From a bacterium YEK0313 (GTDB lineage Bacteria > Pseudomonadota > Alphaproteobacteria > Rhizobiales > Phreatobacteraceae), in contig CCMO02000001.1 of the NCBI GenBank assembly GCA_000751295.2, positions 4,430,615 through 4,494,614 on the forward strand: DNA of 64,000 nucleotides, written 5' to 3'. The notes beneath the pieces are model-generated. The model did no database searches. It was not told the DNA's origin and saw nothing but the letters and a program-made list of their open reading frames with translations. The translations under genes and the position numbers were made by a program. Positions 1-7,309 of the stretch are shown here, one piece after another; the stretch's first letter is position 1; each line of letters starts with the position of its first letter.

Positions 1-382
1 CACCCGAGAAGCTCATGGTCTCGCCGGCCGAGATGTCAGCTGCATTGAGTTCGTAGGACTGCGTCTGGAACGACTTGTCCTGACGCGCCTGGTTCAGCGT
101 CGACTGCATGGACTGCAGGGTCGTGGTGATCGAGCTGAGGCCGTTATTGGCCGCCTGGATCGTCTGGATGCCGTTCGCCATGCCGTCGAGCAGGTTCGAC
201 AGGTCGCTGGCGCGGGACGACAGCGAGGCGGCGGTGAAGAAGTTGGAGGGATTGTCGAGCGCCGAGTTGACCTTCTTGCCGGTCGAGAGGCGCGTCTGGG
301 TGATGTTCTTGAGGTCGGCGGTGTTCTGCAGGTTGAGCAGGTTCGAGCGGACGCCAGCCGAGAGCGTGATATTGGACGCCAT
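1..382 (-). CDS. fliC: flagellin, N-terminal part (cut by window edge)
   Basis: This is the N-terminal 127 residues of a flagellin, the filament subunit exported through the flagellar type III apparatus; the rest lies left of the window. The protein starts MASNITLSAGVRSNLL and carries the conserved flagellin D0/D1 stretch TRLSTGKKVNSALDNP, the helix that packs in the filament core. It is very similar to the second flagellin at 2459, which has TRLSTGKRVNSALDNP. The start at 382 is set by the family N-terminus and by an AGAAGG ribosome site just upstream. It is transcribed away from the small Gly-rich gene at 683, and the spacer between them holds a CtrA-type box. The identification is firm; which flagellin paralogue it is cannot be told. 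Confidence 0.93.
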   Translation of the reverse strand, partial: MASNITLSAGVRSNLLNLQNTADLKNITQTRLSTGKKVNSALDNPSNFFTAASLSSRASDLSNLLDGMANGIQTIQAANNGLSSITTTLQSMQSTLNQARQDKSFQTQSYELNAADISAGETMSFSG

Positions 383-682
383 GACAGTTGACCTTCTGGT
401 CTGGAGGAGCATCCCGGTTCGTCCGGGAGGACAGCCACTTTGGACTGCAACCCTAGCTTTAGGGGCGAGTTCTTAACGAAACATGCTCGGGATAACGAAT
501 GTGTCGGGCCCCGCCGCAAAGGTTAAACGACGATTAAGCCCTCACTCTTCTTGATGCGCGCGGCCCGGGCTGCCGTCGTCCGCATGCAGGCATCGAAGCA
601 TGTCTCGCGCGCGCGTCCGTAACCAAGGCTTAAGGCCGTGCCCCCTACCCTCCGCGCCAGCAATGACCAGGAAGGTTCGGCC
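383..682. other. divergent intergenic region, flagellin / Gly-rich protein
   Basis: About 300 bases with no convincing gene. Short reading frames here are out of phase with any recognisable protein. The main content is a TTAA-N7-TTAA element at 523-537 and the two divergent leaders. Confidence 0.6.
523..537. promoter_or_regulatory. CtrA-like box TTAA-N7-TTAA
   Basis: Two TTAA half-sites lie exactly seven bases apart (523-526 and 534-537). This is the classical binding pattern for the alphaproteobacterial cell-cycle and flagellar regulator CtrA. It sits about 140 bases upstream of the flagellin start at 382 and 146 bases before the gene at 683, so it could serve either. The match is seen directly; the function is inferred. 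Confidence 0.5.
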
Positions 683-1099
683 ATGGCCGTCATCGGTGGA
701 CGCGGCTTCTACGATCTGACGCCCTACCAGCAGTCGCAGGTCTGGAGCGGCAAGCGCGCCGCCGCCATCGGCGAAGCCATGGGCAATACCGCCCAGCTCC
801 TCAATTCGCTCGGCGGCCAGCCGAACTCGGTCGCTTCCGTGCTGGCGGGCGCCGGCGGCGGCGGCTCGCTCAACGCCATTCTCGGCGGCAACACCGATAC
901 GACCGCGGCGCAGAACGCCAATGCCCTGTTCGGCGGCGGCCTCGGCGGCTCGCCCGAGGAAGCGCTGCAGAACGCCGTGACCGGCGGCAAGAGCAATGCG
1001 GCGATCGCCGAAGAGAACCTGATGGCCCAGATCATCAAGCGTCGCCAGGCCAAGGAAGCCGAAGCCAAGGCCGGCTCGAAGGTCAATACCATCGCCTGA
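683..1099 (+). CDS. Gly-rich protein of unknown function in flagellin region
   Basis: A 138-residue protein I do not recognise. It starts MAVIGGRGFYDLTPYQQSQV, preceded by an AGGAAGG ribosome site; an upstream GTG at 638 is in frame but has no such site. The middle (about residues 50-100) is rich in Gly, Ala and Asn, with runs such as AGAGGGG and FGGGLGG. The last 30 residues form a charged, probably helical tail (MAQIIKRRQAKEAEAKAG). There is no signal peptide and no membrane segment. Codon use matches the neighbours, so it is likely a real gene. It lies between two flagellin genes and may be flagellum-related, but nothing in the sequence proves that. Confidence 0.7.
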   Translation: MAVIGGRGFYDLTPYQQSQVWSGKRAAAIGEAMGNTAQLLNSLGGQPNSVASVLAGAGGGGSLNAILGGNTDTTAAQNANALFGGGLGGSPEEALQNAVTGGKSNAAIAEENLMAQIIKRRQAKEAEAKAGSKVNTIA

Positions 1100-1323
1100 C
1101 CGGCAAGGGGCGCGATCGGGTGTCCGGACCGCGCATCGCGCCTTGGCGTGTGTTCGCGCGCGCTGTCTGGCATCGGCGCCGTTGCGGGCTCGCCTGACCT
1201 TGATGCAAAGAGCCGCTTCTTGATTTGAGCGGCCTATTCGGCCATTGCGAAACGCATCGTCTCACATCGCAACCAGCCGATCTGCTGCCTGACGACCCGG
1301 CGGCGCCCATTCCGGAGCCCAGC

Positions 1324-1605
1324 ATGCTGCGCCTGCGCGCCGTTCTCTTCGCCGTGATCTTTGCCGGCTCGATCGTGCTTCTCAGCCTCTACGGCCCGGG
1401 GCTCGGCATATCCCGCACCGTCGGCACCTATGCCTGGGCCGCCCTGATGGTGCTCCTCTCCGTCGCGATCTTCGGCCCGCCCATGGCGCGCGTGCTGGGC
1501 TGGCGGCAGACCGCCTTCGTCTTCGCCGCGATCGTCGGCATGGGCGTCGGCCTGTTTCTCTACCTTGTCTTCGTGAGCCTGCCCGCCTTGAACGCCCGGC
1601 CCTGA
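1324..1605 (+). CDS. small membrane protein, unknown function
   Basis: A 93-residue hydrophobic protein with about three membrane segments: roughly residues 5-25 (LFAVIFAGSIVLLSLYG), 33-52 and 64-86 (FAAIVGMGVGLFLYLVF). The ATG at 1324 has GGAG seven bases upstream. An in-frame TTG further upstream would add a polar stretch ahead of the first helix and looks less likely. No family is recognised. It is followed by the convergent, frameshifted DUF6624 gene. Confidence 0.6.
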   Translation: MLRLRAVLFAVIFAGSIVLLSLYGPGLGISRTVGTYAWAALMVLLSVAIFGPPMARVLGWRQTAFVFAAIVGMGVGLFLYLVFVSLPALNARP

Positions 1606-1617
1606 GCGCCCCGGCCG

Positions 1618-2150
1618 TCAGCGCCGCCGGCGCGCCTCGGCCTCCCGCGCCCGCATCTCCTCGGTCCGCGCGGCGAGCGTGTTCAGTCCGAGCGCCGCCC
1701 GCCGCGTGTCGACCCCGGCGGCATCCTCGATCGGACAGGGCACGGGCCAGCCGTCCGCGTCAGGCTGGAACTGCGTGCCGTAGACCTGAGGCCGGCCGGA
1801 CAGGGTCCTCAGCCGGTCCTGCAGGAAGGCAAGCTGCCAGCCGGGCACGGTTCCCGCCGCCACCGCCCGTTCGACCAGATCGGCGCAGCGCTGCATGAAG
1901 GCGAGATCGAAGACCGCATGCTGCGCCACCAGCCAGGCAGCCTCCGCCCCTTCTCCCCCGCGATCGTCCGGTCCGGCCAGCCATGCCGGTCGATGATGTC
2001 GCCGAGCGCCCGCGCATTGTCCTCGTGCAGGGCGCGCAGGCGCGGATGATAGGCGGCGGTCGGAAGCTCGCCGGCATCGAAAAGCTCCTGCAGCGCCTGC
2101 TGATTCCGCGCCGCCAGCGTGACGAGCCGGTCTTCCAGCGTCTCGTCCAT
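1618..2150 (-). pseudogene. DUF6624 family protein, interrupted by a one-base frameshift
   Basis: Two leftward reading frames join into one protein of the DUF6624 type. The first runs from the ATG at 2150 (MDETLEDRLVTLAARNQQAL) through RHGWPDRTI. The second continues with GAEAAWLVAQHAVFD, then VYGTQF and PCPIEDAAGVDTRRA to the stop at 1618. The total of 533 bases is one short of a multiple of three. Adding one base near 1951-1954 would restore AGEEGAEAAW, the expected family sequence, giving 177 residues. The start has GAGGA six bases upstream. The function of the family is unknown. A recent mutation or a sequencing error in the C/T-rich run are both possible. Confidence 0.75.
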
Positions 2151-2458
2151 GATCGATCCTCGCCCCAACGGAGAAAGCCGCCATCGCCCGGAACGGCGGC
2201 CGCGGCGCAAGACCGGGCGACAACGTGCCGACCGGCCGCGCCCGGCCATTTTCGCTCCCATTCTGCCGCCCGGCAAATCCTGCCGGTTAACTTCTGCCGC
2301 CTCGCCCGTGGTCCGTCGCCATGGCATAAGCCCTTCTCTGCGCACATTTTTTTCGCGCGGCGCCACGGCGTTAACGATTAGGAAAGGTTAACCGGCAAGA
2401 GTGCGGGAGAAGAGAGGGCGCGCGAGGGATTCGCGGCGCGAGGCATGAGGATGGTCCT
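2151..2458. other. intergenic region upstream of second flagellin
   Basis: About 300 bases without a supportable gene. It holds a CCCGGCA-N5-TGCCGG inverted repeat (2269-2286) and an AT-richer patch near 2340-2395. No convincing sigma-54 or sigma-70 core was found. Confidence 0.6.
2269..2286. promoter_or_regulatory. inverted repeat CCCGGCA-N5-TGCCGG upstream of flagellin
   Basis: CCGGCA at 2270-2275 and TGCCGG at 2281-2286 are perfect complements around a five-base spacer, about 175 bases before the flagellin start. The same CCCGGCA-N5-TGCC pattern occurs upstream of flgE (10803-10818, minus strand). Sharing between two flagellar promoters suggests a flagellar activator site, resembling the ftr elements bound by FlbD in Caulobacter. 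The assignment to FlbD is from memory and inferred. Confidence 0.45.
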
Positions 2459-3688
2459 ATGAGCGATATCGTTCTGTCGAAAGGCATTCGCAGCAATCTG
2501 CTGTCGCTGATCGATACGGCCGGCCTCCGCGACCAGACGCAGACGCGCCTGTCCACCGGCAAGCGGGTCAATTCGGCGCTCGACAATCCCGGCAACTATT
2601 TCTCGGCCGCCCAGCTCAACGGCCGCGCCGCCGACATCACCAACCTGCTCGACGGCATCGGCAATGCCGTGCAGACGCTGCAGGCGGCCGACAACGGCAT
2701 TTCGGCGATCATCAAGGTGGTCACCAACATGCAGGCGATCGCCCGCCAGGCCCAGGGCTCGGCCTCGACGCTCGCCCGTCTTTCCGGCCTGACCCCGAAG
2801 GATACGGCAGGCACCCCGACCGCGCTGAAACCCAATACCGACCTCGTCACCGGCCTTGGCTTCGCTGCGGGCGACACACTGACCATCAATACCGGCACCA
2901 ACCGGACGACGACGCTGACGATCGCCGCCGGGATGACGGTGCAGGACCTGGTCAATGCCATCAACGACAATTCGAGCAGCGCCGCGGCGACCGGCACGGG
3001 TGTCGCGATCGGCACGGCCTCGGGCGCCGACGCCAAGGCGTCGCTGACGCCCGACGGCCGCCTGCTGATCGAGGCGACGGGCACCCAGCCCATCGCGATC
3101 ACGGCCACCGGCGCCTCCGCGACGGTCATGCGCAATCTCGGCTTTGACGCGACCAATTCCTCGCAGCCGGCCGGCAAGATCAATCCGACCCGCACCGACA
3201 TCGCCATCCAGTTCGGCGAGCTGCGCCGGCAGATCGACCAGCTCGCGCGCGATGCCGGCTATAACGGCATCAACCTGCTCGACGGCGACACGCTGCAGGC
3301 CATGTTCAACGAGAAGCAGACCTCCTCGCTGACCATTACCGGCGCGCGCCTCTCGACCGACAAGGACCTGGCGATCAAGCCGGCGGCGAACAACCTGCAG
3401 ACCGACAAGGACATCAACGATGCCCTGGAGGACCTGACCTTCGCCATGAACAAGCTGCGCGCCCAGTCGAGCGCCTTCGGCTCGAACCTGGCGCTGGTGC
3501 AGATCCGCCAGAAGTTCACCCAGGAGCTTGCCAATACGCTCAAGGTCGGCGCCGACAACCTCACCCTCGCCGACATGAACGAGGAAGGCGCCAACATGCT
3601 CGCCCTGCAGACGCGCCAGCAATTGTCGGTGCAGGCGCTGTCGCTCGCCAACCAGGCCGACCAGGGCGTTCTGCGCCTGTTCGGCTGA
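2459..3688 (+). CDS. fliC: flagellin
   Basis: A complete flagellin of 409 residues, the structural subunit of the filament. The N-terminus (MSDIVLSKGIRSNLLSLIDT, then TRLSTGKRVNSALDNP) and the C-terminus (LALQTRQQLSVQALSLANQA, ending VLRLFG) are the conserved D0/D1 helices. Between about residues 105 and 250 lies a variable, Thr/Ala/Gly-rich surface domain. It resembles the flagellin at the left window edge but has its own transcription unit on the opposite strand. The ATG at 2459 follows a GAGGA site. A strong hairpin terminator lies 24 bases after the stop, so flbT downstream is probably transcribed separately. Confidence 0.95.
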   Translation: MSDIVLSKGIRSNLLSLIDTAGLRDQTQTRLSTGKRVNSALDNPGNYFSAAQLNGRAADITNLLDGIGNAVQTLQAADNGISAIIKVVTNMQAIARQAQGSASTLARLSGLTPKDTAGTPTALKPNTDLVTGLGFAAGDTLTINTGTNRTTTLTIAAGMTVQDLVNAINDNSSSAAATGTGVAIGTASGADAKASLTPDGRLLIEATGTQPIAITATGASATVMRNLGFDATNSSQPAGKINPTRTDIAIQFGELRRQIDQLARDAGYNGINLLDGDTLQAMFNEKQTSSLTITGARLSTDKDLAIKPAANNLQTDKDINDALEDLTFAMNKLRAQSSAFGSNLALVQIRQKFTQELANTLKVGADNLTLADMNEEGANMLALQTRQQLSVQALSLANQADQGVLRLFG

Positions 3689-3711
3689 CATCGGCGGCGA
3701 CCGGGATCGAG

Positions 3712-3741
3712 ACGGCGGGGGCCCTCCCCGCCGTTTTCGTT
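3712..3741 (+). terminator. rho-independent terminator after flagellin
   Basis: ACGGCGGGG (3712-3720) pairs perfectly with CCCCGCCGT (3726-3734) across a five-base loop, followed by TTTCGTTT. It closes the flagellin unit. Confidence 0.85.
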
Positions 3742-3816
3742 TGCCGGTCGCAACCTTCGGGGGCGCGCGATGTGCTATCCTCGCGCCCGGTTTCGAATCG
3801 TGCACGGAGAGGGCCG

Positions 3817-4230
3817 ATGGCGCTCAAGGTCGAATTGAAGGCCGGCGAGAAGTTCATCCTCGGCGACAGCGTCATCACCAACGACGACCAGCGTACGCGC
3901 CTGACCATCGAGGGCGAGGCGCCGATCCTGCGCGAGAAGGACGTGATGACCATGGAGGCGGCGGATACGCCGTGCAAGAAGATCTACCTGGTCGTCCAGC
4001 TCATGTACCTCTCGCGCGATCCGCTGAAGCACCACGAAATGTATTTCGACATGGTCCGCGACGTGCTGGAGGCGGCGCCCTCGACACGACCATACATTGC
4101 AGAAGTCAACAATCACATATTAACCGGTTCCCTCTACAAGGCGTTGAAGGCCACCAAGGGCCTCATCGAGTACGAAGGGACTCTGCTGGATCATGCATCA
4201 CGGAGCAGCGGCCTACGCGTCGACGGCTAA
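3817..4230 (+). CDS. flbT: FlbT, flagellin synthesis regulator
   Basis: A 137-residue FlbT protein, which in Caulobacter and relatives binds flagellin mRNA and controls its translation and stability. It begins MALKVELKAGEKFILGDSVI and contains the conserved DTPCKKIYLVVQLMYL and HILTGSLYKALK stretches. The ATG at 3817 fits the family start; upstream in-frame codons would add an unrelated tail. The 3' end overlaps flaF by 38 bases, so the two are translationally coupled. Position directly after a flagellin is typical of Hyphomicrobiales. Confidence 0.92.
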   Translation: MALKVELKAGEKFILGDSVITNDDQRTRLTIEGEAPILREKDVMTMEAADTPCKKIYLVVQLMYLSRDPLKHHEMYFDMVRDVLEAAPSTRPYIAEVNNHILTGSLYKALKATKGLIEYEGTLLDHASRSSGLRVDG

Positions 4231-4561
4231 GATCACGGCGACGGCGAACCCGCGCGAACTCGAGGCGAGCCTGCTTTTGAAGGCGGCCGCCCGGATCCAG
4301 ACCCTCAAGGACCAGTGGCCGGGCGCCAATGGCGAGTTGAGCAATGCGCTCAACTTCAACCGCAAGCTTTGGACCATCCTGACCACCTCGGCCACCAAGG
4401 CCGACAACCCGCTGCCGCTCGAGATCAAGAACAACATCGCCAATCTCGGCCTGTTCATCTTCAAGCGCAGCCTGGAAGTCGAGGTCGAGCCGCAGCCGGA
4501 AAAGCTCGCCGTGCTGGTCTCCATCAACCGCAACATCGCCGCGGGCCTGTCGGGCCGCTGA
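4193..4561 (+). CDS. flaF: FlaF, flagellin export/assembly regulator
   Basis: A 122-residue FlaF protein, a flagellin-specific factor needed for filament assembly that works opposite FlbT. Recognisable parts are ASLLLKAAARIQTLKD, LNFNRKLWTILTTSATKAD and IKNNIANLGLFIFKRSLEV, then a conserved tail SINRNIAAGLSGR. It starts at the ATG inside the end of flbT (38-base overlap in another frame). The pair thus forms a tight two-gene unit. Only a small CTGCC-TTCG-GGCAG hairpin (4575-4588) without a T tract follows. Confidence 0.92.
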   Translation: MHHGAAAYASTAKITATANPRELEASLLLKAAARIQTLKDQWPGANGELSNALNFNRKLWTILTTSATKADNPLPLEIKNNIANLGLFIFKRSLEVEVEPQPEKLAVLVSINRNIAAGLSGR

Positions 4562-4671
4562 GGCGTCAGACGTTCTGCCTTCGGGCAGCTCATAAAGCCC
4601 TGAGCGTGGGGCTGCATGACTGCGCGCGATCCGGCGCTTCTCCTTTCCTCACCGGCGCGGCCTGGGCCGCA

Positions 4672-4696
4672 GGCGGGCCTCGAAACCCGGCCCGCC
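4672..4696 (-). terminator. hairpin after XRE-cupin gene
   Basis: GGCGGGCC (4672-4679) and GGCCCGCC (4689-4696) form a perfect eight-base stem directly after the stop of the leftward gene. There is no clear T tract, so termination is only possible. Confidence 0.35.
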
Positions 4697-4697
4697 C

Positions 4698-5321
4698 TCA
4701 GCGCGGCTCGGCTTGCGAGAGCACGGCGAGGACCACCACGGGCGTCTTCGACACGGCCACATAGGCGTGGCCCAGCGCGCTGTCGAGATAGGCGCTGTCG
4801 CCCGCTTCGAGCCGCGCCGGCTCGTAATATTCGGTGTGCAGCTCCAGGGTCCCGGAGACAACGTAGAGAAACTCCTCGCCCTCGTGCCGCTTCAGGCCGC
4901 CGGTCTGGTCAAACGAGGTGGCGGTCACCGTCAGCACGGTCGGCGTCATGCGCTTGCGCGTCAGCTCGGTCGCCAGCACCTCGAAGCCGAAGCTGTCGGT
5001 CGCGCCGGTCCTGCCCTGGCCCTTGCGCTGGATCGCCCGGCGCGTCGTGCGCAGCTCGGCATGATCGCCCCGGAACAGGTCCGCGACATCGACGCCGAGG
5101 CTGGTCGCGAGCTTCACCAGGTTTTCATAGGTGAGCGTCGCCTGGCCGTTCTGCACCTTGGACAAGGTGGAAATCGGAATGCCGGACCCGGCGCTGATAT
5201 CCTTCAGCGTCAATCCCAGCCGCCGCCGGATATGGCCGAGGCTGCGGCCGAGAGCCGTGGTCGTTCCGCTACCGCTGCTACTGACGACAGTCAGGCGCGG
5301 AGCCGGCTTGCTGCTGCTCAT
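4698..5321 (-). CDS. XRE-cupin transcriptional regulator
   Basis: A 207-residue regulator with an N-terminal helix-turn-helix of the XRE/Cro type (about residues 27-82; LGLTLKDISAGSGIPISTLS then QNGQATLTYENLVKLATSLG). A C-terminal cupin sensor follows (about 125-205), containing GLKRHEGEEFLYVVSGTLEL. Such proteins repress or activate nearby metabolic genes after binding a small ligand in the cupin barrel. The ATG at 5321 is chosen over an in-frame GTG at 5360 because GGGAGGT lies at the right distance. It is convergent with flaF and unrelated in sense to the flagellar genes, so its target is not apparent. Confidence 0.9.
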   Translation of the reverse strand: MSSSKPAPRLTVVSSSGSGTTTALGRSLGHIRRRLGLTLKDISAGSGIPISTLSKVQNGQATLTYENLVKLATSLGVDVADLFRGDHAELRTTRRAIQRKGQGRTGATDSFGFEVLATELTRKRMTPTVLTVTATSFDQTGGLKRHEGEEFLYVVSGTLELHTEYYEPARLEAGDSAYLDSALGHAYVAVSKTPVVVLAVLSQAEPR

Positions 5322-5715
5322 CGGACCACCTCCCGGGCAAGAAACGAATCGCGCGGCCATCCCGATTGTCGGGGTGCAAACTAAAATGGGGGCACCGCTC
5401 CGACAATTCCACTTGGGACTAATAGCGACACGGCATTTTCAATCGAGGGTTTGCCCCTGCGCCGCACCAGCGGGCGGCTGAGGGCTCCGCACCGCCATGT
5501 TTTCACAGGTTGAAGCCGCGTTCGGCGCGCTGGCGCCGCCACCTGTCCGCGCATGAGGCACGACCCTTGCGGGCGTTTCCTGGATGCTCGCCGAATGCTG
5601 GCAAAATGTACGGTCGCGGCCCAAATGCCGACCGCCGCCGGGCTTGCGCCACGGCGGCGGTCGGAAAAGGGCGTCGGCGAGGCCCGCGGACGGAGCTCCG
5701 GCAGGGCGTCCCCGC
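5322..5715. other. intergenic region between XRE-cupin gene and flgL
   Basis: Nearly 400 bases with no supportable gene. The left part is the leader of the XRE-cupin gene. The right part holds a perfect 13-base hairpin (5628-5664) just beyond the end of flgL. Confidence 0.6.
5628..5664 (-). terminator. long hairpin downstream of flgEKL operon
   Basis: CCGACCGCCGCCG (5628-5640) and CGGCGGCGGTCGG (5652-5664) are perfect complements around an 11-base loop, about 50 bases past the flgL stop. On the flgL strand it is followed only by a short ATTTG, so it is either a weak intrinsic terminator or an mRNA 3'-end stabiliser. Confidence 0.5.
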
Positions 5716-7299
5716 TTACAGGAAGTTCACGAGGTTGAGGCGGGAGAGCATGGAGCTCGTCTGGTAGCTCGCCTGCATCATGGTCTGCAGCGCCATGATC
5801 TGGGCGGCGACCTCCTCGTTCTTCACACCGGTCACGTCGGCCAGCAGGCCGGCGAACATGGCGTCGGTCTCCTTGTGTCGGCTCTTGGCCGAGTCCGCAT
5901 TGGTGTTGGCGGATGCAAGCTCGATCTGGATCGAGGTCACCGTCTGCGCCGAACCCTGGCCGGTCAGCCCGTTGCCGACCCTGAGCGTCATCGCCTGGTA
6001 GCGCTCCTTGGCGAGGCTGTCGTCGGTGCGGAAGGTCACCGCGCTTGCCACGGCAAGGTTTTGCACGGCCGCGCGCAGGGCCTCCTCGTCGGCCCGCACG
6101 CCATAGCCGACCGACACGCCGGTATCGACCTGCGCCGCCGCGGTGGCGCGCGGATCGGCCGAGGTCCGGTCGCCCTGGTACCAGCGCAGGGTGCGATTCT
6201 CGGCATTGGCCGGCGTGTCGAAGGCGACCGCGTCGGCCATGGTGCCAGACACGCCGGGCACCAGGCGCCGGGCGACCCCCGGCTCGACCGGCGGCGGACC
6301 GGCCAGCGCCGCCGCGTCGGTCTCGCCCTTGAAGAAGTCCTCGCCCGCCTTCGTCGCGGACGCGGCGGCAAGGCTGGTCGCCACCACCTTGGAGACGCCG
6401 TCGCCGAGGGCCGTGCGCATGTTCTCCAGCGTTTCCGCCTGGGTCGCGCCGATGCGGAACTGGCCGGGCGAGAGGCTGGCCGTATCGGCGGTCACTGCGG
6501 TCAGCGTGATCCGCTCTGTCGTGCCGTCGGGCAGCTTGAAGCCGATGGTGAGGTTTTCCCCCGCCTGGGTCGTGCCGGCGCCCGGCGCGATCGCCAGCGA
6601 GGCCGGCGGGCCGGCCGTCAGGGTCGCGGTCGCGCCGCCGATCTGGCCGGTGACGGTGTCGAGCTTCAGGCCGAAGGGATGATTGCCGTCCTCGGCGAGC
6701 GTGATCGGGCTGGCGCCTGCCGCCGTCAGCGTCAGGCGTCCGGTCGCCGCCGCATCACGCTCGGGCGAAGCCGAGGCCGAGCCGAGATCGGCCTGCATGC
6801 GTTCGAGCAACACCTGGCGGAACCCTGCCTTGCCGTCCTGGCCGGCCATGATGGTGGCGCTGTCGAGCACCGGCGGCTTGGCGGTCTGCCGGCCGCCGAA
6901 CAGGTAGCGGCCGCCGTCGTCGCTGTTCAGCATGCCGATGACGGCGTCGAGGCTGTTGCTGGCGGTGAGCTGCGCGGCCGTCCGGCCGGAGGCCAGGGTG
7001 AAGTCGACCGAGAGCAGCGCCTTCTTGGTGTCGGACACCGTCTTCTGCATGCCGGTCAGCGCGGTATCCATGATCTTGATGCGCGTCTGCACCAGCGAGA
7101 TGGTCTGCTGGAAGGCGGCGACCTGGGCGCGCGACCCCTGGAAGCTGAGCGCCAGGGAGCGGTCGAGGCCGAGGCCGCCATAGGTCTCCGATTTCATGCC
7201 TGAGCCGAGCTGGCGCTGCAGCTCGGTCATCTGGTTCTTCATCTGGACGAAGTCGGTGCCACTGAAGCCGGGAACGATGCCGGTCGTGCGGATAGCCAT
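5716..7299 (-). CDS. flgL: FlgL, hook-filament junction protein
   Basis: A 527-residue flagellin-related protein, last gene of the flgE-flgK-flgL operon, which forms the junction between hook and filament with FlgK. The N-terminus (DFVQMKNQMTELQRQLGSGM) and C-terminus (LQTMMQASYQTSSMLSRLNL) are the coiled D0/D1 helices. The middle (about residues 165-420) is a large, poorly conserved inserted domain, making it longer than the roughly 300-350 residues usual for FlgL. The start MAIRTTGIVPGF at 7299 lies 10 bases after the flgK stop; the frame extends further upstream only by reading into flgK. Identity rests on operon position and terminal helices. Confidence 0.88.
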   Translation of the reverse strand: MAIRTTGIVPGFSGTDFVQMKNQMTELQRQLGSGMKSETYGGLGLDRSLALSFQGSRAQVAAFQQTISLVQTRIKIMDTALTGMQKTVSDTKKALLSVDFTLASGRTAAQLTASNSLDAVIGMLNSDDGGRYLFGGRQTAKPPVLDSATIMAGQDGKAGFRQVLLERMQADLGSASASPERDAAATGRLTLTAAGASPITLAEDGNHPFGLKLDTVTGQIGGATATLTAGPPASLAIAPGAGTTQAGENLTIGFKLPDGTTERITLTAVTADTASLSPGQFRIGATQAETLENMRTALGDGVSKVVATSLAAASATKAGEDFFKGETDAAALAGPPPVEPGVARRLVPGVSGTMADAVAFDTPANAENRTLRWYQGDRTSADPRATAAAQVDTGVSVGYGVRADEEALRAAVQNLAVASAVTFRTDDSLAKERYQAMTLRVGNGLTGQGSAQTVTSIQIELASANTNADSAKSRHKETDAMFAGLLADVTGVKNEEVAAQIMALQTMMQASYQTSSMLSRLNLVNFL

Positions 7300-7309
7300 G
7301 GGTCGTTCC

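Noticed and set aside
2308..2323. Candidate sigma-54 site (TGGCATAAGCCCTTC-like, around 2320) before the flagellin
   Set aside because: The GC of the -12 element is missing at the required spacing.
2378..3805. A 475-codon minus-strand frame opposite the flagellin
   Set aside because: Antisense shadow; the plus strand has conserved flagellin ends and a terminator.
4575..4588. CTGCC-TTCG-GGCAG hairpin after flaF as a terminator
   Set aside because: The stem is only five bases and no T tract follows; not enough to call termination.
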